Assembly (NCBI GenBank): GCA_963803375.1
Contig: CAWDMB010000003.1
Span: forward strand, 1 to 64,000
Source of the DNA: JAOPZW01 sp963803375
GTDB taxonomy: Bacteria > Actinomycetota > Thermoleophilia > Solirubrobacterales > Solirubrobacteraceae
DNA length: 64,000 bases
Direction of reading: 5' to 3'
Positions 34,619 to 42,932 of the stretch are shown here, piece by piece. Made by a program: the position numbers and the translations under genes. Each line of letters opens with the position of its first letter. The stretch's first letter is position 1. Under the pieces are notes generated by a model that made no database searches, was not told the DNA's origin, and saw nothing but the letters and a program-made list of their open reading frames with translations.

Positions 34619-35098
34619 ACGAACGCGTTGCGGTGCCTGGAGCCTGCCCATGACGCGGACGAGCTTCCAGAACAGCCACCCGCCGAGGGCCAGGATCGCG
34701 CCGCACAGCAGGACCGCGACGACGTTCGAGGCCACGAGCGCGGAGAGCGCCGCGACGGCCAGCGTGATGCCCAGCAGCGCCTCGAAGCCGAGCACCGCCC
34801 AGTAGCGCCGCCGCCACATGCCCACCGCGGCGGCGAGCATGAGCCCGGCGAAGAGCAGCACGCCGAGCGCGCCTGGGCGCTGCCCGTCGACGTCGAGGCC
34901 CGTCGCCCAGGCGGCGACGTTGGCGACCCCCAGCACGGCGGCCAGCGCGGCGGCCACGACGAGCGCCGGCGGGCGCTCGCCGGGCTCGAGCGGGGTCAGC
35001 GTCGCGCGCACGCGGGCGTTGCGCTCCTCGGCGCGCGCGTAGCCCCGGCGCAGGCCCTCCGCGCCGGGCGGCCGCGCCTTGCGGCTACGTCGCCCCAA
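34616..35098 (-). CDS. Membrane protein of unknown function
   Basis: 160 aa. TTG start at 35098 chosen because GGAGG sits 5 nt upstream; it overlaps the thiE stop by 14 nt. Basic N-terminus (RRSRKARPPGAEGLRRG), then four hydrophobic helices (about 53-72, 82-100, 105-128, 130-148). No family recognised. It is probably co-translated with thiE. Confidence 0.7.
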   Translation of the reverse strand: MGRRSRKARPPGAEGLRRGYARAEERNARVRATLTPLEPGERPPALVVAAALAAVLGVANVAAWATGLDVDGQRPGALGVLLFAGLMLAAAVGMWRRRYWAVLGFEALLGITLAVAALSALVASNVVAVLLCGAILALGGWLFWKLVRVMGRLQAPQRVR

Positions 35099-35729
35099 CG
35101 CGGCCTCCGTCGAGCGCCGCGCGCAGCCCGCGCGCCGCCGCCTCGGGGTCGAGGGCGTCGGCGATCGCGCGCACGACGACGATCCGCCGCGCGCCCGCGT
35201 CGACGGCGGCGGCGACGGTCTCGAGGTCCAGGCCGCCGATCGCGAACCACGGCAGCTCGAGGTGGGCCGCGGCGTAGCGCACGGGCTCGAGGCCGATGGC
35301 CGGGCGGCCCGCCTTCGTCGGCGTCGCGTGGACGGGTCCGATCGCGAGGTAGTCCGCGCCGCTGGAGGCGCCTCGTCGCGCCTGCGCCACCGAGTGCGTC
35401 GAGAGGCCGACGATCCGGTCGGGCCCGACGCGCGCGCGCGCGGCGACGACCGGCTCGTCGTCCTGGCCGACGTGGACGCCGTCCGCGCCGGCGGCGAGGG
35501 CGAGGTCCGGCCGGTCGTTGAGCAGGAAGAGCGCCCCCGCGGCGCGGCAGCGCGCGCCGAAGCACGCCGCCGCCTCGAGCAGCTCGCGGTCGCCCGCGCG
35601 CTTGTCGCGCAGCTGCACGAGGTCGACCCCGCCGGCCAGCGCGCCGTCGAGGGCGCGCTCGAGGCGGCCGCGGTCGGCGACGAGGTACAGGCGGGCGTCC
35701 CGAAGGCGGGCACGGCGGTCCACGCCCAC
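35085..35729 (-). CDS. thiE: Thiamine-phosphate synthase
   Basis: 214 aa TIM barrel joining HMP-PP and thiazole phosphate. LYLVADRGRLERALDGALAGGVDLVQLRDK, FLLNDRPDLALAAGADGVHVGQDD, IGLSTHS-like IVGLSTHSVAQA, YLAIGPVHATPTKAG and WFAIGGLD are all typical. GTG at 35729 or 35723; the start is uncertain. Divergent from the riboswitch-controlled thiO-thiS-thiG operon, 35 bp away. Confidence 0.92.
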   Translation of the reverse strand: MGVDRRARLRDARLYLVADRGRLERALDGALAGGVDLVQLRDKRAGDRELLEAAACFGARCRAAGALFLLNDRPDLALAAGADGVHVGQDDEPVVAARARVGPDRIVGLSTHSVAQARRGASSGADYLAIGPVHATPTKAGRPAIGLEPVRYAAAHLELPWFAIGGLDLETVAAAVDAGARRIVVVRAIADALDPEAAARGLRAALDGGRVGAT

Positions 35730-35750
35730 AGTGTGCCAACGGGGGAGCGC

Positions 35751-35756
35751 TACCAT
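35751..35756 (+). promoter_or_regulatory. -10 box TACCAT for the thi operon
   Basis: TACCAT ends 8 nt before the conserved aptamer start, so transcription would begin right at the riboswitch. Confidence 0.4.
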
Positions 35757-35763
35757 CGAGGGC

Positions 35764-35857
35764 CTACGGGAGCCCACACACGAGGGCTGAGAGGGTGGCA
35801 GCGCGGCCGCCGACCGTCAGAAGCTGATCCGGGTCATGCCGGCGAAGCGAGAGGAGA
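35764..35857 (+). ncRNA. TPP riboswitch (THI element)
   Basis: Conserved blocks of the TPP aptamer in order: ACGGGAGCCC, GAGGGCTGAGAGGGTGG, then CTGATCCGGGTCATGCCGGCGAAGCGAGAGG. CTGAGA and CTGATC...GGTCATGCCGGCG are the pyrimidine- and diphosphate-binding signatures. The Shine-Dalgarno GAGGAG (35851-35856) is at the very 3' edge of the aptamer, which suggests control of translation of thiO. High thiamine diphosphate should turn the operon off. Confidence 0.93.
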
Positions 35858-35861
35858 TCCC

Positions 35862-37061
35862 GTTCACAAGTCCCCCGAGCACCACCACGACGTCGTCGTC
35901 GTCGGCGGCGGCATCATCGGCCTCGCGGTCGCATGGCGCGCGCGGGCGCGTGGCCTGAGCGCCTGCGTCCTCGAGCGCGGCGCGCTCGGCGACGGCGCCT
36001 CGCACGTCGCCGCCGGGATGCTCGCGCCGGTGACCGAGGCCGACGCCGGCGAGCGCGCGCTGCTCGAGCTCGGGCTGCGCAGCGCCCGCGCCTGGCCCGC
36101 GTTCGCTGCCGAGCTCGAGGAGGCGAGCGGCGTCGACGTGAACCTGCGCGCGTGCGGGACGCTCGTCGTCGCGCGCGACCGCGACGAGGCCGAGGCGCTC
36201 GAGCGCGAGCTCGAGCTGCGCGAGCGCCTCGGCGTCCCGGTCCAGCGCGTCCGGCCGTCGGCCGCGCGGCGCCTGGAGCCGGCGCTCGCGCCGACGATCC
36301 GCCTCGCGCTCGACGTCCCCGACGACCACGCCGTCGACCCGCGCCTGGTCTGCCTCGCCCTCGCTCGCGCCGCGACGCGGGCCGGCGCCGTCCTGCGCCC
36401 GGGGACCGAGGTCGCGGCGTTGCGCCCCGGCGAGGGGGTCACGCTCGCCGACGGCACCAGCGTCGGCGCCGCACGGCTCGTCGTCGCCGCGGGCGCGTGG
36501 TCGGGCGCCCTGCCCGGCGTGCCCGAGGCCGCACGCCCGCCGGTGCGCCCGGTCAAGGGCCAGTCGCTGCGCCTGCGCGATCCGGGCGGCCCCGGCCTGC
36601 TCGAGCGCGTGGTGCGCTTCGAGGGCGGCTACCTGGTGCCGCGCGGCGACGGGCGCTACGTCCTGGGCGCGACCATGGAGGAGCGCGGCTTCGACACGGC
36701 GATGACCGCGCTCGGCGTCCACGATCTCCTGCGCGACGCGGCCGAGCTCGTGCCCGGCGTGCTCGAGCTCGAGATCGAGGAGCTGATCGCGGGCCTGCGT
36801 CCCGGCACCCCGGACAACGCGCCGGTGATCGGCCCCGCGCCGGGCGCCGAGGGTCTCGTCTGGGCCACGGGCCACTTCCGCAACGGCGTCCTCCTGACTC
36901 CGGTGACCGCCGAGCTCGTCGTCGCCGCGCTGGCCGGGGAGCGTGCCGAGCACGGCTTCGGCCTCGAGCGCTTTCAGCGGACGGCCGGGGGCCGGCCGTC
37001 GTCATCGGACCGCGGGGCCGGACGCCCCGCGGTCCTGACCAGCGAGGCGACCTCGGCGTGA
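35862..37061 (+). CDS. thiO: Glycine oxidase ThiO, unusual start
   Basis: 399 aa FAD enzyme oxidising glycine to the imine used for the thiazole ring. FAD site DVVVVGGGIIGLAVAWRARARG, GDGASHVAAGMLAPVTEAD, PVKGQSLRLRD, GYLVPRGDGRYVLGATMEERGFD, GLRPGTPDNAPVIGP and ATGHFRNGVLLTPVT are conserved. No ATG/GTG/TTG lies between the GAGGAG ribosome site and the FAD motif; the codon at the right distance (5 nt) is GTT at 35862. This is either a non-standard start or a base error for GTG. The stop overlaps thiS (GTGA). Confidence 0.9.
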   Translation, partial: VHKSPEHHHDVVVVGGGIIGLAVAWRARARGLSACVLERGALGDGASHVAAGMLAPVTEADAGERALLELGLRSARAWPAFAAELEEASGVDVNLRACGTLVVARDRDEAEALERELELRERLGVPVQRVRPSAARRLEPALAPTIRLALDVPDDHAVDPRLVCLALARAATRAGAVLRPGTEVAALRPGEGVTLADGTSVGAARLVVAAGAWSGALPGVPEAARPPVRPVKGQSLRLRDPGGPGLLERVVRFEGGYLVPRGDGRYVLGATMEERGFDTAMTALGVHDLLRDAAELVPGVLELEIEELIAGLRPGTPDNAPVIGPAPGAEGLVWATGHFRNGVLLTPVTAELVVAALAGERAEHGFGLERFQRTAGGRPSSSDRGAGRPAVLTSEATSA

Positions 37062-37258
37062 TCCGCCTGAACGGCGAGCCCGCCGAGCGCGACGGCGCGA
37101 CGATCGCCGAGCTGCTCGCCGACCTCGGCGTCGAGGACCGCGCCCGCGGCGTGGCGGTCGCCGTCAACGGGGAGATCGTCCCGCGGACGTCGTGGCCCGC
37201 GCGCCGGGTGGGCGACGGCGACCGCGTCGAGGCCGTGACCGCCATGCAGGGAGGCTGA
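37058..37258 (+). CDS. thiS: Sulfur carrier protein ThiS
   Basis: 66 aa ubiquitin-like fold ending in the required Gly-Gly (VTAMQGG), to which sulfur is attached as a thiocarboxylate. IRLNGEPAERDGATIAELLADLGV and VAVAVNGEIVPR are typical. GTG at 37058 overlaps the thiO stop by 4 nt; thiG follows after 3 nt. Confidence 0.95.
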   Translation: MIRLNGEPAERDGATIAELLADLGVEDRARGVAVAVNGEIVPRTSWPARRVGDGDRVEAVTAMQGG

Positions 37259-37261
37259 GCC

Positions 37262-38071
37262 GTGAGCACCGAGCAGATCCCGTTGACCGACACGCCGTTC
37301 GCCCTCGCCGGACGCACGCTGCGCTCCCGGCTGATCCTCGGCACGGGCGGCTTCCCGCGGCTCGAGACGCTGGCCGCGGCGATCCGCGCCACGCAGGCCG
37401 AGCTCGTGACCATCGCCCTGCGGCGGATCGACCCGGCGGCGCGCGGATCGCTCGTCGACGTCGTCGAGGGCTGCGGCGTCGAGTTGTTGCCCAACACGGC
37501 CGGTTGCTACACCGCGCGCGACGCCGTCCTGACCGCGCGGCTGGCGCGCGAGGCCTTCGGCACCGAGTGGGTCAAGCTCGAGGTCATCGGCGACGAGCGC
37601 ACGCTGCTGCCCGACGCGCCCGAGCTCCTGCTCGCCGCCGAGGAGCTCGTGGACGACGGCTTCACGGTCCTGCCGTACACGAACGACGACCCGATCCTGG
37701 CCCGGCGCCTCGAGGACGTCGGCTGCGCGGCGGTGATGCCGCTCGGCTCGCCGATCGGCTCGGGCATGGGCATCCGCAACCCCTACAACCTGGCCCTGAT
37801 CGTCGAGCGGGCGTCGGTGCCGGTGATCCTCGACGCGGGCGTCGGCACGGCCAGCGACGCCGCGCTGGCGATGGAGCTCGGCTGCGACGGCGTGCTGTGC
37901 GCGAGCGCGATCGCGCGCGCGCAGGACCCCGTGGCCATGGCCCACGCGATCCGCGGCGCCGTCGAGGCGGGTCGGCTCGCGCGCGCCGCCGGGCGCATCC
38001 CGCGACGCCTGCACGCGACGGCCTCCTCGCCGGATGCGGGGCTCGCCGACCTCACGCCGCCCGTCGCGTGA
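37262..38071 (+). CDS. thiG: Thiazole synthase
   Basis: 269 aa TIM barrel that assembles the thiazole phosphate from DXP, dehydroglycine and ThiS-thiocarboxylate. Schiff-base Lys in VKLEVIGD; SRLILGTGGFPRLE, LLPNTAGCYTARDAV, PLGSPIGSGMGIRNPYNL and DAGVGTASDAALAMELGCDGVL are diagnostic. GTG at 37262 with AGGGAGG 8 nt upstream. The last base pairs overlap the next gene (GTGA). Confidence 0.95.
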   Translation: MSTEQIPLTDTPFALAGRTLRSRLILGTGGFPRLETLAAAIRATQAELVTIALRRIDPAARGSLVDVVEGCGVELLPNTAGCYTARDAVLTARLAREAFGTEWVKLEVIGDERTLLPDAPELLLAAEELVDDGFTVLPYTNDDPILARRLEDVGCAAVMPLGSPIGSGMGIRNPYNLALIVERASVPVILDAGVGTASDAALAMELGCDGVLCASAIARAQDPVAMAHAIRGAVEAGRLARAAGRIPRRLHATASSPDAGLADLTPPVA

Positions 38072-38556
38072 TCGACGACCTCGTCGACCGCTGGCAGTCG
38101 GCGTGGATGGGGCGCGACCGCGCCGCCTTCGCCCCGCTCTGCGCCCCCGACGTCCACTACGAGGACCCGGTCTGCGGCGAGCCGCTCGAGGGTCCCGACG
38201 CGATCGCCGGCCACGCGGCGCGCCTCTGGGCGGCGTTCCCCGACGCGCGCGTCGAGCGCACGGGCGAGCGGCTCTCCGACGGGCGCTACCTCGCTGCGCC
38301 CTCGAAGGTGCTGGGCACGCACCGAGGCGAGCTCGAGGGCCTCCCGGCCAGCGGGCGCTTCGTCGTCGTGCACGTCGTCACCTACGCCGAGCTCGATCCC
38401 GCCCGCGAGCGCCTGTGGCGCGTGCGGGCCTTCTTCGACGCCTACGGCGCCGCCGTCCAGCTCGGCGTCCTGCCCGCGCGCGGCACGCTCGGCGAGCGCG
38501 CGCTGCTGATGCTGCGCGGCTTCGGGATGCGCGCGCGCTCGTCTACTGGACGGTGA
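38068..38556 (+). CDS. SnoaL-like / ester-cyclase-family protein
   Basis: 162 aa NTF2-like cone fold: LVDRWQSAWMGRDRAAFAPLCAPDVHYEDPV at the start, PLEGPDAIAGHAARLWAAFPDARVE, FVVVHVVTYAELD and a C-terminal helical tail. Often polyketide-cyclase-like or of unknown function. GTG at 38068 overlaps the thiG stop, so it is on the TPP-controlled transcript, though a thiamine role is not implied. Its 3' end overlaps the convergent cupredoxin gene by 14 bp. Confidence 0.75.
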   Translation: MIDDLVDRWQSAWMGRDRAAFAPLCAPDVHYEDPVCGEPLEGPDAIAGHAARLWAAFPDARVERTGERLSDGRYLAAPSKVLGTHRGELEGLPASGRFVVVHVVTYAELDPARERLWRVRAFFDAYGAAVQLGVLPARGTLGERALLMLRGFGMRARSSTGR

Positions 38557-38923
38557 TCGTCCCGGTCATGCCGGGGTGGATCGTGCAGACGTACTTGATC
38601 GTGCCGGCCTTCGCCGCCTTGAAGCTGAAGCTCCCGCCCTCTCCGAAGTCCTTGGACTTGAAGCTGGCGCCGGACTGGGCGATGACGTTGTGGTTGACGC
38701 TGTCGTCGTTGGTCCACGTGATCGTCTGACCGGCCTTGACCGTGACGTCCCTGGGCTCGAACTGGATGTCCTTCATCTTCACGGCGACGGCGCCGCCGGC
38801 GGCGGCCGGCGTGGAGGCGGGCGCGGTCGAAGCGCTCGTGCCGCCGTTGTCGTCGCCGCCGCAGCCGACGGCGAGGGCGACCGTCGCGGCCAGCGCAGGG
38901 AGCAGGGCGAGGGGGCGTCGCAT
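38543..38923 (-). CDS. Plastocyanin-like cupredoxin lipoprotein
   Basis: 126 aa. Signal peptide with lipobox ending AVGC (Cys about 21), a Ser/Thr/Ala linker and one cupredoxin domain. Copper ligands are visible: His in DDSVNHNV, Cys, His and Met in YVCTIHPGMTG. Membrane-anchored electron carrier or copper-binding protein outside the cell. TAGCGT lies 10 nt before the ATG. Confidence 0.9.
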   Translation of the reverse strand: MRRPLALLPALAATVALAVGCGGDDNGGTSASTAPASTPAAAGGAVAVKMKDIQFEPRDVTVKAGQTITWTNDDSVNHNVIAQSGASFKSKDFGEGGSFSFKAAKAGTIKYVCTIHPGMTGTITVQ

Positions 38924-38933
38924 GATTGCTACG

Positions 38934-38939
38934 ACGCTA
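38934..38939 (-). promoter_or_regulatory. -10 box TAGCGT for the cupredoxin gene
   Basis: TAGCGT on the minus strand, 10 nt upstream of the ATG at 38923. Confidence 0.4.
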
Positions 38940-39024
38940 CCGCTTCGCCGATCCTTCCGTGCGGATTCGGCGCGGGGCGAGCTCGACGGACGCGGTCACG
39001 GGCCGCCGGCGCGGGTCCTTGCGG

Positions 39025-39681
39025 TCAGCGCAGCGTCACGAGCACGGGCGCGTGGTCGGAGAGCCCGCCGCGGTCGAGCACCTCGGCGCGCCCGTCGGCC
39101 CGCAGGTCGCGCGCAACGACCCAGTCGACGCCGTGTCCGCCGGCCGGCGCGAAGCCCGACACGCGCGGCGCGCGCGTGTTGAAGTCGCCGCCCAAGACCG
39201 CCGCGCCGCTCGACGCCCAGTGCGCGACGGCCTCGGCCGCGGCCGCGAGGTCGGCCTGGGCGCGCTGCTCGGAGTGCACCTGGGCGTGGACGTTGCCCAC
39301 CCACGGGCGCCCGTCGGCGCGCACCGCGTGCACGACCCGCCGCTCGGGCCACCAGCGCAGCGTCTCGACGCGATGCTCGCGGACCGCCGCGCCGCGGACC
39401 AGGATCGCGTTGGCGCCGCCGCCGTTTGACTTCACGAGGTCGGGCCGGCGCTCGGCCGCCAGGCGGCGCAGCGGCAGGCCGAGGTTGCGCGACGTCCGGG
39501 CCGTGCGAGCGCTCGCGCGGGCCGCGCGTCCGAGCTCGGGCGGCCACCACGGTGGCACCTCCTGCAGCAGCGCGACGTCCCACGACCAGCCCGCGAGCGC
39601 CGCGGCGAACTCGGCGAGCAGCGAGCGCCCGCTCTCGGGCACCGAGCGCCCGTGGAAGAGGTTCCAGGTCAGCACGCGCAC
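39025..39681 (-). CDS. Endonuclease/exonuclease/phosphatase-family protein
   Basis: 218 aa from a GTG at 39681. EEP metallophosphohydrolase fold: VLTWNLFHGRS (Asn ligand), DVALLQEVPPWW (Glu ligand), VGNVHAQVHSEQ, AVLGGDFNTRAPR (catalytic GDFN) and LSDHAPVLVTL (SDH). Could act on DNA, phospholipid or inositol phosphate; not resolvable here. Divergent from argF. Confidence 0.85.
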   Translation of the reverse strand: MRVLTWNLFHGRSVPESGRSLLAEFAAALAGWSWDVALLQEVPPWWPPELGRAARASARTARTSRNLGLPLRRLAAERRPDLVKSNGGGANAILVRGAAVREHRVETLRWWPERRVVHAVRADGRPWVGNVHAQVHSEQRAQADLAAAAEAVAHWASSGAAVLGGDFNTRAPRVSGFAPAGGHGVDWVVARDLRADGRAEVLDRGGLSDHAPVLVTLR

Positions 39682-39686
39682 GCGCG

Positions 39687-39692
39687 TATCCT
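39687..39692 (+). promoter_or_regulatory. -10 box TATCCT for argF
   Basis: TATCCT, 7 nt before the TTG at 39700; supports that start and a leaderless mRNA. Confidence 0.45.
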
Positions 39693-39699
39693 GTCCGAC

Positions 39700-40572
39700 T
39701 TGACGCGCCACTTCCTCACGGGGGCCGAGCTCGACCGCGACGCGCTCGAGGCGCTCCTGGATCGCGCCGCGGCGCTCAAGGCGTCGCCGCGCTCGTCGCG
39801 CGCCCTGGACGGCGCCGTCGTGGCGCTCCTCTTCGAGCAGCCGAGCACCCGCACGCGCGTCTCCTTCGAGACCGGGATCGTCGAGCTCGGCGGCCACCCG
39901 ATGGTCCTGCGCGCCGGGGAGCTGCAGCTGACCCGCGGCGAGTCGCCGGGCGACACCGCGCGCGTGCTCTCCCGCCACCTCCAGGCCCTGGGCGTGCGCA
40001 CCCACGACCACGCGCTGCTCGACGAGCTCGCGGCCGCCGCCACGATCCCGGTCTTCAACATGCTCAGCGCCGGGCACCATCCCTGCCAGGCGCTCGCGGA
40101 CCTGATGACGCTGCGCGAGGCCTTCGGCCGCCTCGACGGCCTGCGGGTGGCCTACGTCGGCGACGGCAACAACGTCGCCCGCTCGCTCGCGCTCCTCGGG
40201 GCGACGGCGGGCGTCGAAGTCGTCGTGGCCTCGCCCGACGGCTTCGCGCTCGACGGCGTGGCGCCGGTGGCCGACCCCGTTGCGGCCGTCGCCGGCGCCC
40301 ACGCGCTGTACACGGACGTGTGGGTCTCGATGGGCGACGAGGCGTCGGCCGACGAGCGCCGGACCGCGCTCGCGCCCTACCGGGTCGACGACGCGCTGCT
40401 GGACCGCGCCGCGCCGCAGGCGGTCGCGCTGCACTGCCTGCCCGCCCATCCCGGCGAGGAGATCACGGCCGATGTCCTCTACGGCTCGCGTCAGCGCATC
40501 TGGGAGCAGGCCGAGAACCGCCGCCACGCCCAGAAGGCGCTGCTCGAGTGGCTGCTCGCTACGACGCGATAG
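39700..40572 (+). CDS. argF: Ornithine carbamoyltransferase
   Basis: 290 aa; makes citrulline from ornithine and carbamoyl phosphate. TTG at 39700 chosen because it gives the family start (LTRHFLTGAELDRDAL) and has a -10 box 7 nt upstream; an in-frame upstream ATG at 39652 lies before that box. Carbamoyl-phosphate motif STRTRVSFE, HPCQALADLMT, ornithine loop DVWVSMGDE and HCLPAHPGEE are all intact. No other arg gene is adjacent. Confidence 0.93.
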   Translation: MTRHFLTGAELDRDALEALLDRAAALKASPRSSRALDGAVVALLFEQPSTRTRVSFETGIVELGGHPMVLRAGELQLTRGESPGDTARVLSRHLQALGVRTHDHALLDELAAAATIPVFNMLSAGHHPCQALADLMTLREAFGRLDGLRVAYVGDGNNVARSLALLGATAGVEVVVASPDGFALDGVAPVADPVAAVAGAHALYTDVWVSMGDEASADERRTALAPYRVDDALLDRAAPQAVALHCLPAHPGEEITADVLYGSRQRIWEQAENRRHAQKALLEWLLATTR

Positions 40573-41303
40573 GCCGCTCGTACACCGCCACGCGGGCGAC
40601 CGACCCGCGCATCGCCGCGCGCATCCGGGCGGCGCTCGGGGACGCGCGGACGGTGATCAACGTCGGCGCGGGGACCGGCAGCTACGAGCCGGCCGATCGC
40701 GAGGTGGTGGCGGTCGAGCCGTCGGCGGTCATGCGCGCCCAGCGCGCTGCGGGCGCAGCGCCGGCGATCGACGGCCGGGCGGAGGCGCTGCCCTTCGACG
40801 ACGGCGGCTTCGACGCCGCCCTCGCGGTGCTCACGCTGCACCACTGGGCCGACTGGCGCGCGGGCTGCGCCGAGCTGCGGCGCGTCGCGCGCGACCGCGT
40901 CGTCGTCCTCTCCTGGGATCCGACGTACGTCGACAGACTCTGGCTGGGCCCGGAGTACTTCCCGGGCGTGACCGACGCCCAGGTCGTGGAGTTCCCGTCG
41001 CTCGCCGACCAGGCCGCGGCGCTGGACGCGCGCGTCGAGGTCGTGCCCGTGCCGTGGGACTGCGCCGACGGCTTCTTCAGCGCGTTCTGGCGCCGCCCCG
41101 AGGCGTACCTGGAACCCGCGGTGCGCGCGGGAATCTCGACGCTCGCCGAGCTCGACCCGGCTGTGCTCGAACCCGGCCTGACGCGCCTGCGGGCGGACCT
41201 CGAGGACGGCGCGTGGGCGCGCCGCCACGCCGACCTGCTCGAGCTCTCCGAGCTCGACCTCGGCTACCGCCTGCTCGTCGGCCCCTACCCTGAGGCGCCA
41301 TGA
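40548..41303 (+). CDS. Class I SAM-dependent methyltransferase
   Basis: 251 aa. SAM motif I VINVGAGTGSYEP, motif II region VVAVEPSAVM, DGRAEALPFDDGGFDAAL and LTLHHWADW. Substrate unknown. The GTG start at 40548 lies within the end of argF (25-nt overlap), and its stop overlaps the next start by 4 nt, so it is coupled with both neighbours. Confidence 0.8.
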   Translation: MAARYDAIGRSYTATRATDPRIAARIRAALGDARTVINVGAGTGSYEPADREVVAVEPSAVMRAQRAAGAAPAIDGRAEALPFDDGGFDAALAVLTLHHWADWRAGCAELRRVARDRVVVLSWDPTYVDRLWLGPEYFPGVTDAQVVEFPSLADQAAALDARVEVVPVPWDCADGFFSAFWRRPEAYLEPAVRAGISTLAELDPAVLEPGLTRLRADLEDGAWARRHADLLELSELDLGYRLLVGPYPEAP

Positions 41304-42658
41304 GCGTCCCCACCACCGCGCCGCGTCCCCGGCGCGGCCAGCACCTCGACCTGCGCGTCGAGTCGCTCGCCTTCGGCGGCGCGGGCGTCGCCCGGGCGGA
41401 GGGCTACGTCGTCTTCGTCCGCGACGCGGTGCCCGGCGACCGGGTCCGCGCCGAGGTCACGAAGGCCAAGCGCGCCTACGCCGAGGCGCGCGCGGTCGAG
41501 CTGCTCGAGCCGAGCCCCGAGCGCGTCGCGCCGGTCGCCGACCACCCGGGCGCGCCGTGGCAGGTCCTGCCCTACGAGCGCCAGCTCGCGGTCAAGGCCG
41601 CCCAGGTCGACGACGCCCTGCGCCGGATCGGGCGCCTCGACGGCTTCGCGCTCGAGCCGATCGTCCCCGCCGTCGCGACCTGGCGCTACCGCAACAAGCT
41701 CGAGTTCTCGTTCGGCACGGACGACGCTGCCGGCCTCGTCTGCGGCTTCCACGCGCCCGGGTCGTGGGAGCGGATCGAGCCCGTCGAGGACTGCCTGCTG
41801 CAGTCCGAGCGCGGCAACACGGCGCGCCGGGCCGTCCTCGGCTGGGCCCGCGAGCGCGGCCTGAGCGCCTACGACCGCCGCGCGCAGGTCGGCCTGCTGC
41901 GCAACCTCGTCGTCCGCGAGGGTCGGCGCACCGGCGAGCTGCAGGTGCGCCTCGTGACCTCCGACGCCCCGCTCGACACGACCGGGCTGGCCGACGCCTG
42001 CGGCGCCGACAGCGTGCTATGGACGCGCGCGCCCAACGTCGCCGAGACGACCGCCGGTGGCGCCACCGAGGTGCTCGCAGGCAGCGACGCGATCGACGAG
42101 GAGATCGCCGGGCTGCGGGTGCGCCTGAGCGCCGAGGCCTTCTTCCAGACGAACACCGAGATGGCCGAGCGGCTCTGCGCGCTCGCCGGCGAGGCTGCGG
42201 CGCTGCGCGGCTGGGAGCGCGTCTTCGACCTCTTCTGCGGGATCGGCACGATCGGGCTGTCGCTGGCGCCGCGCGCGGGCGAGGTCCGGGGCCTCGAGCT
42301 CGTGGAGGAGGCGATCGCCGACGCGATCACGAACGCCCGGCGCAACGAGATCGACAACGCTCGCTTCTACGCGGGCGACGTGCGCCTCGCGCTGGGCGAG
42401 CTCGTCGAGCGGGCCGGCCGCCCGGACGTGCTCGTCGTCGACCCACCGCGGGCCGGCCTGTCGGCGAAGGTCGTGCGGAGGATCCTCGAAGCGGCGCCGA
42501 AGCGGATCGTCTACGTCTCGTGCAACCCGACGACGCTCGCCCCGAACGCCGCCCAGCTCGGCGAGGGCGGCTACGCCCTGCGCTCGGTGACGCCCGTCGA
42601 CATGTTCCCGCAGACGCCGCACATCGAGTCCGTCGCGCTCCTGCAGCGCGACGCGTAG
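41300..42658 (+). CDS. 23S rRNA/tRNA (uracil-5-)-methyltransferase, RlmD/TrmA family
   Basis: 452 aa. N-terminal TRAM RNA-binding domain (about 10-75, LDLRVESLAFGGAGVARAEGYVVFV), central region and C-terminal SAM fold: VFDLFCGIGTIGLSLA, DVLVVDPPRAGLS and the catalytic Cys in YVSCNPTTLAPN. The Cys motif for an N-terminal Fe-S cluster is not evident. The exact U target cannot be assigned. The ATG overlaps the preceding stop by 4 nt. Confidence 0.9.
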   Translation: MSVPTTAPRPRRGQHLDLRVESLAFGGAGVARAEGYVVFVRDAVPGDRVRAEVTKAKRAYAEARAVELLEPSPERVAPVADHPGAPWQVLPYERQLAVKAAQVDDALRRIGRLDGFALEPIVPAVATWRYRNKLEFSFGTDDAAGLVCGFHAPGSWERIEPVEDCLLQSERGNTARRAVLGWARERGLSAYDRRAQVGLLRNLVVREGRRTGELQVRLVTSDAPLDTTGLADACGADSVLWTRAPNVAETTAGGATEVLAGSDAIDEEIAGLRVRLSAEAFFQTNTEMAERLCALAGEAAALRGWERVFDLFCGIGTIGLSLAPRAGEVRGLELVEEAIADAITNARRNEIDNARFYAGDVRLALGELVERAGRPDVLVVDPPRAGLSAKVVRRILEAAPKRIVYVSCNPTTLAPNAAQLGEGGYALRSVTPVDMFPQTPHIESVALLQRDA

Positions 42659-42661
42659 CCT
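42656..42661 (+). promoter_or_regulatory. -10 box TAGCCT
   Basis: TAGCCT, overlapping the methyltransferase stop codon and 9 nt before the ATG at 42671. Confidence 0.45.
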
Positions 42662-42670
42662 GCAGCGCCC

Positions 42671-42889
42671 ATGGCCGATCTCGAACCCCGCAACCGCCCC
42701 GGGCCCAGCCGCCGTCAGCGCGAGCAGCGCGCCTACTACCTCGTGCTCGCGACGGGTGGCCTCGCCGTCCTCGCGGTCGTTCTCGTCGTGCTCGCCGTCG
42801 TCGGCGTGACGAGCCTGGGGCCCGCCCTCCTCGCGGCGGTCCTCGCCGTGCTCTGCGGCTTCGCGCTGCGGCGCGTGGTCGCGCGGTAG
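42671..42889 (+). CDS. Small two-helix membrane protein
   Basis: 72 aa. A charged N-terminus (RPGPSRRQREQRAYY) is followed by two membrane helices (about 24-46 and 50-66: LVLATGGLAVLAVVLVVLAVV, GPALLAAVLAVLCGFAL) and a basic end. No family recognised; has its own -10 box. Confidence 0.7.
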   Translation: MADLEPRNRPGPSRRQREQRAYYLVLATGGLAVLAVVLVVLAVVGVTSLGPALLAAVLAVLCGFALRRVVAR

Positions 42890-42932
42890 CGCTCCGCGTC
42901 ACCGCCGCCCGGCCCGGGTACCTCACCGGTCC

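Noticed and set aside
35079..35861. Upstream extension of the thiO frame through the riboswitch
   Set aside because: Open by chance; it would place the start before the aptamer and over the divergent thiE gene.
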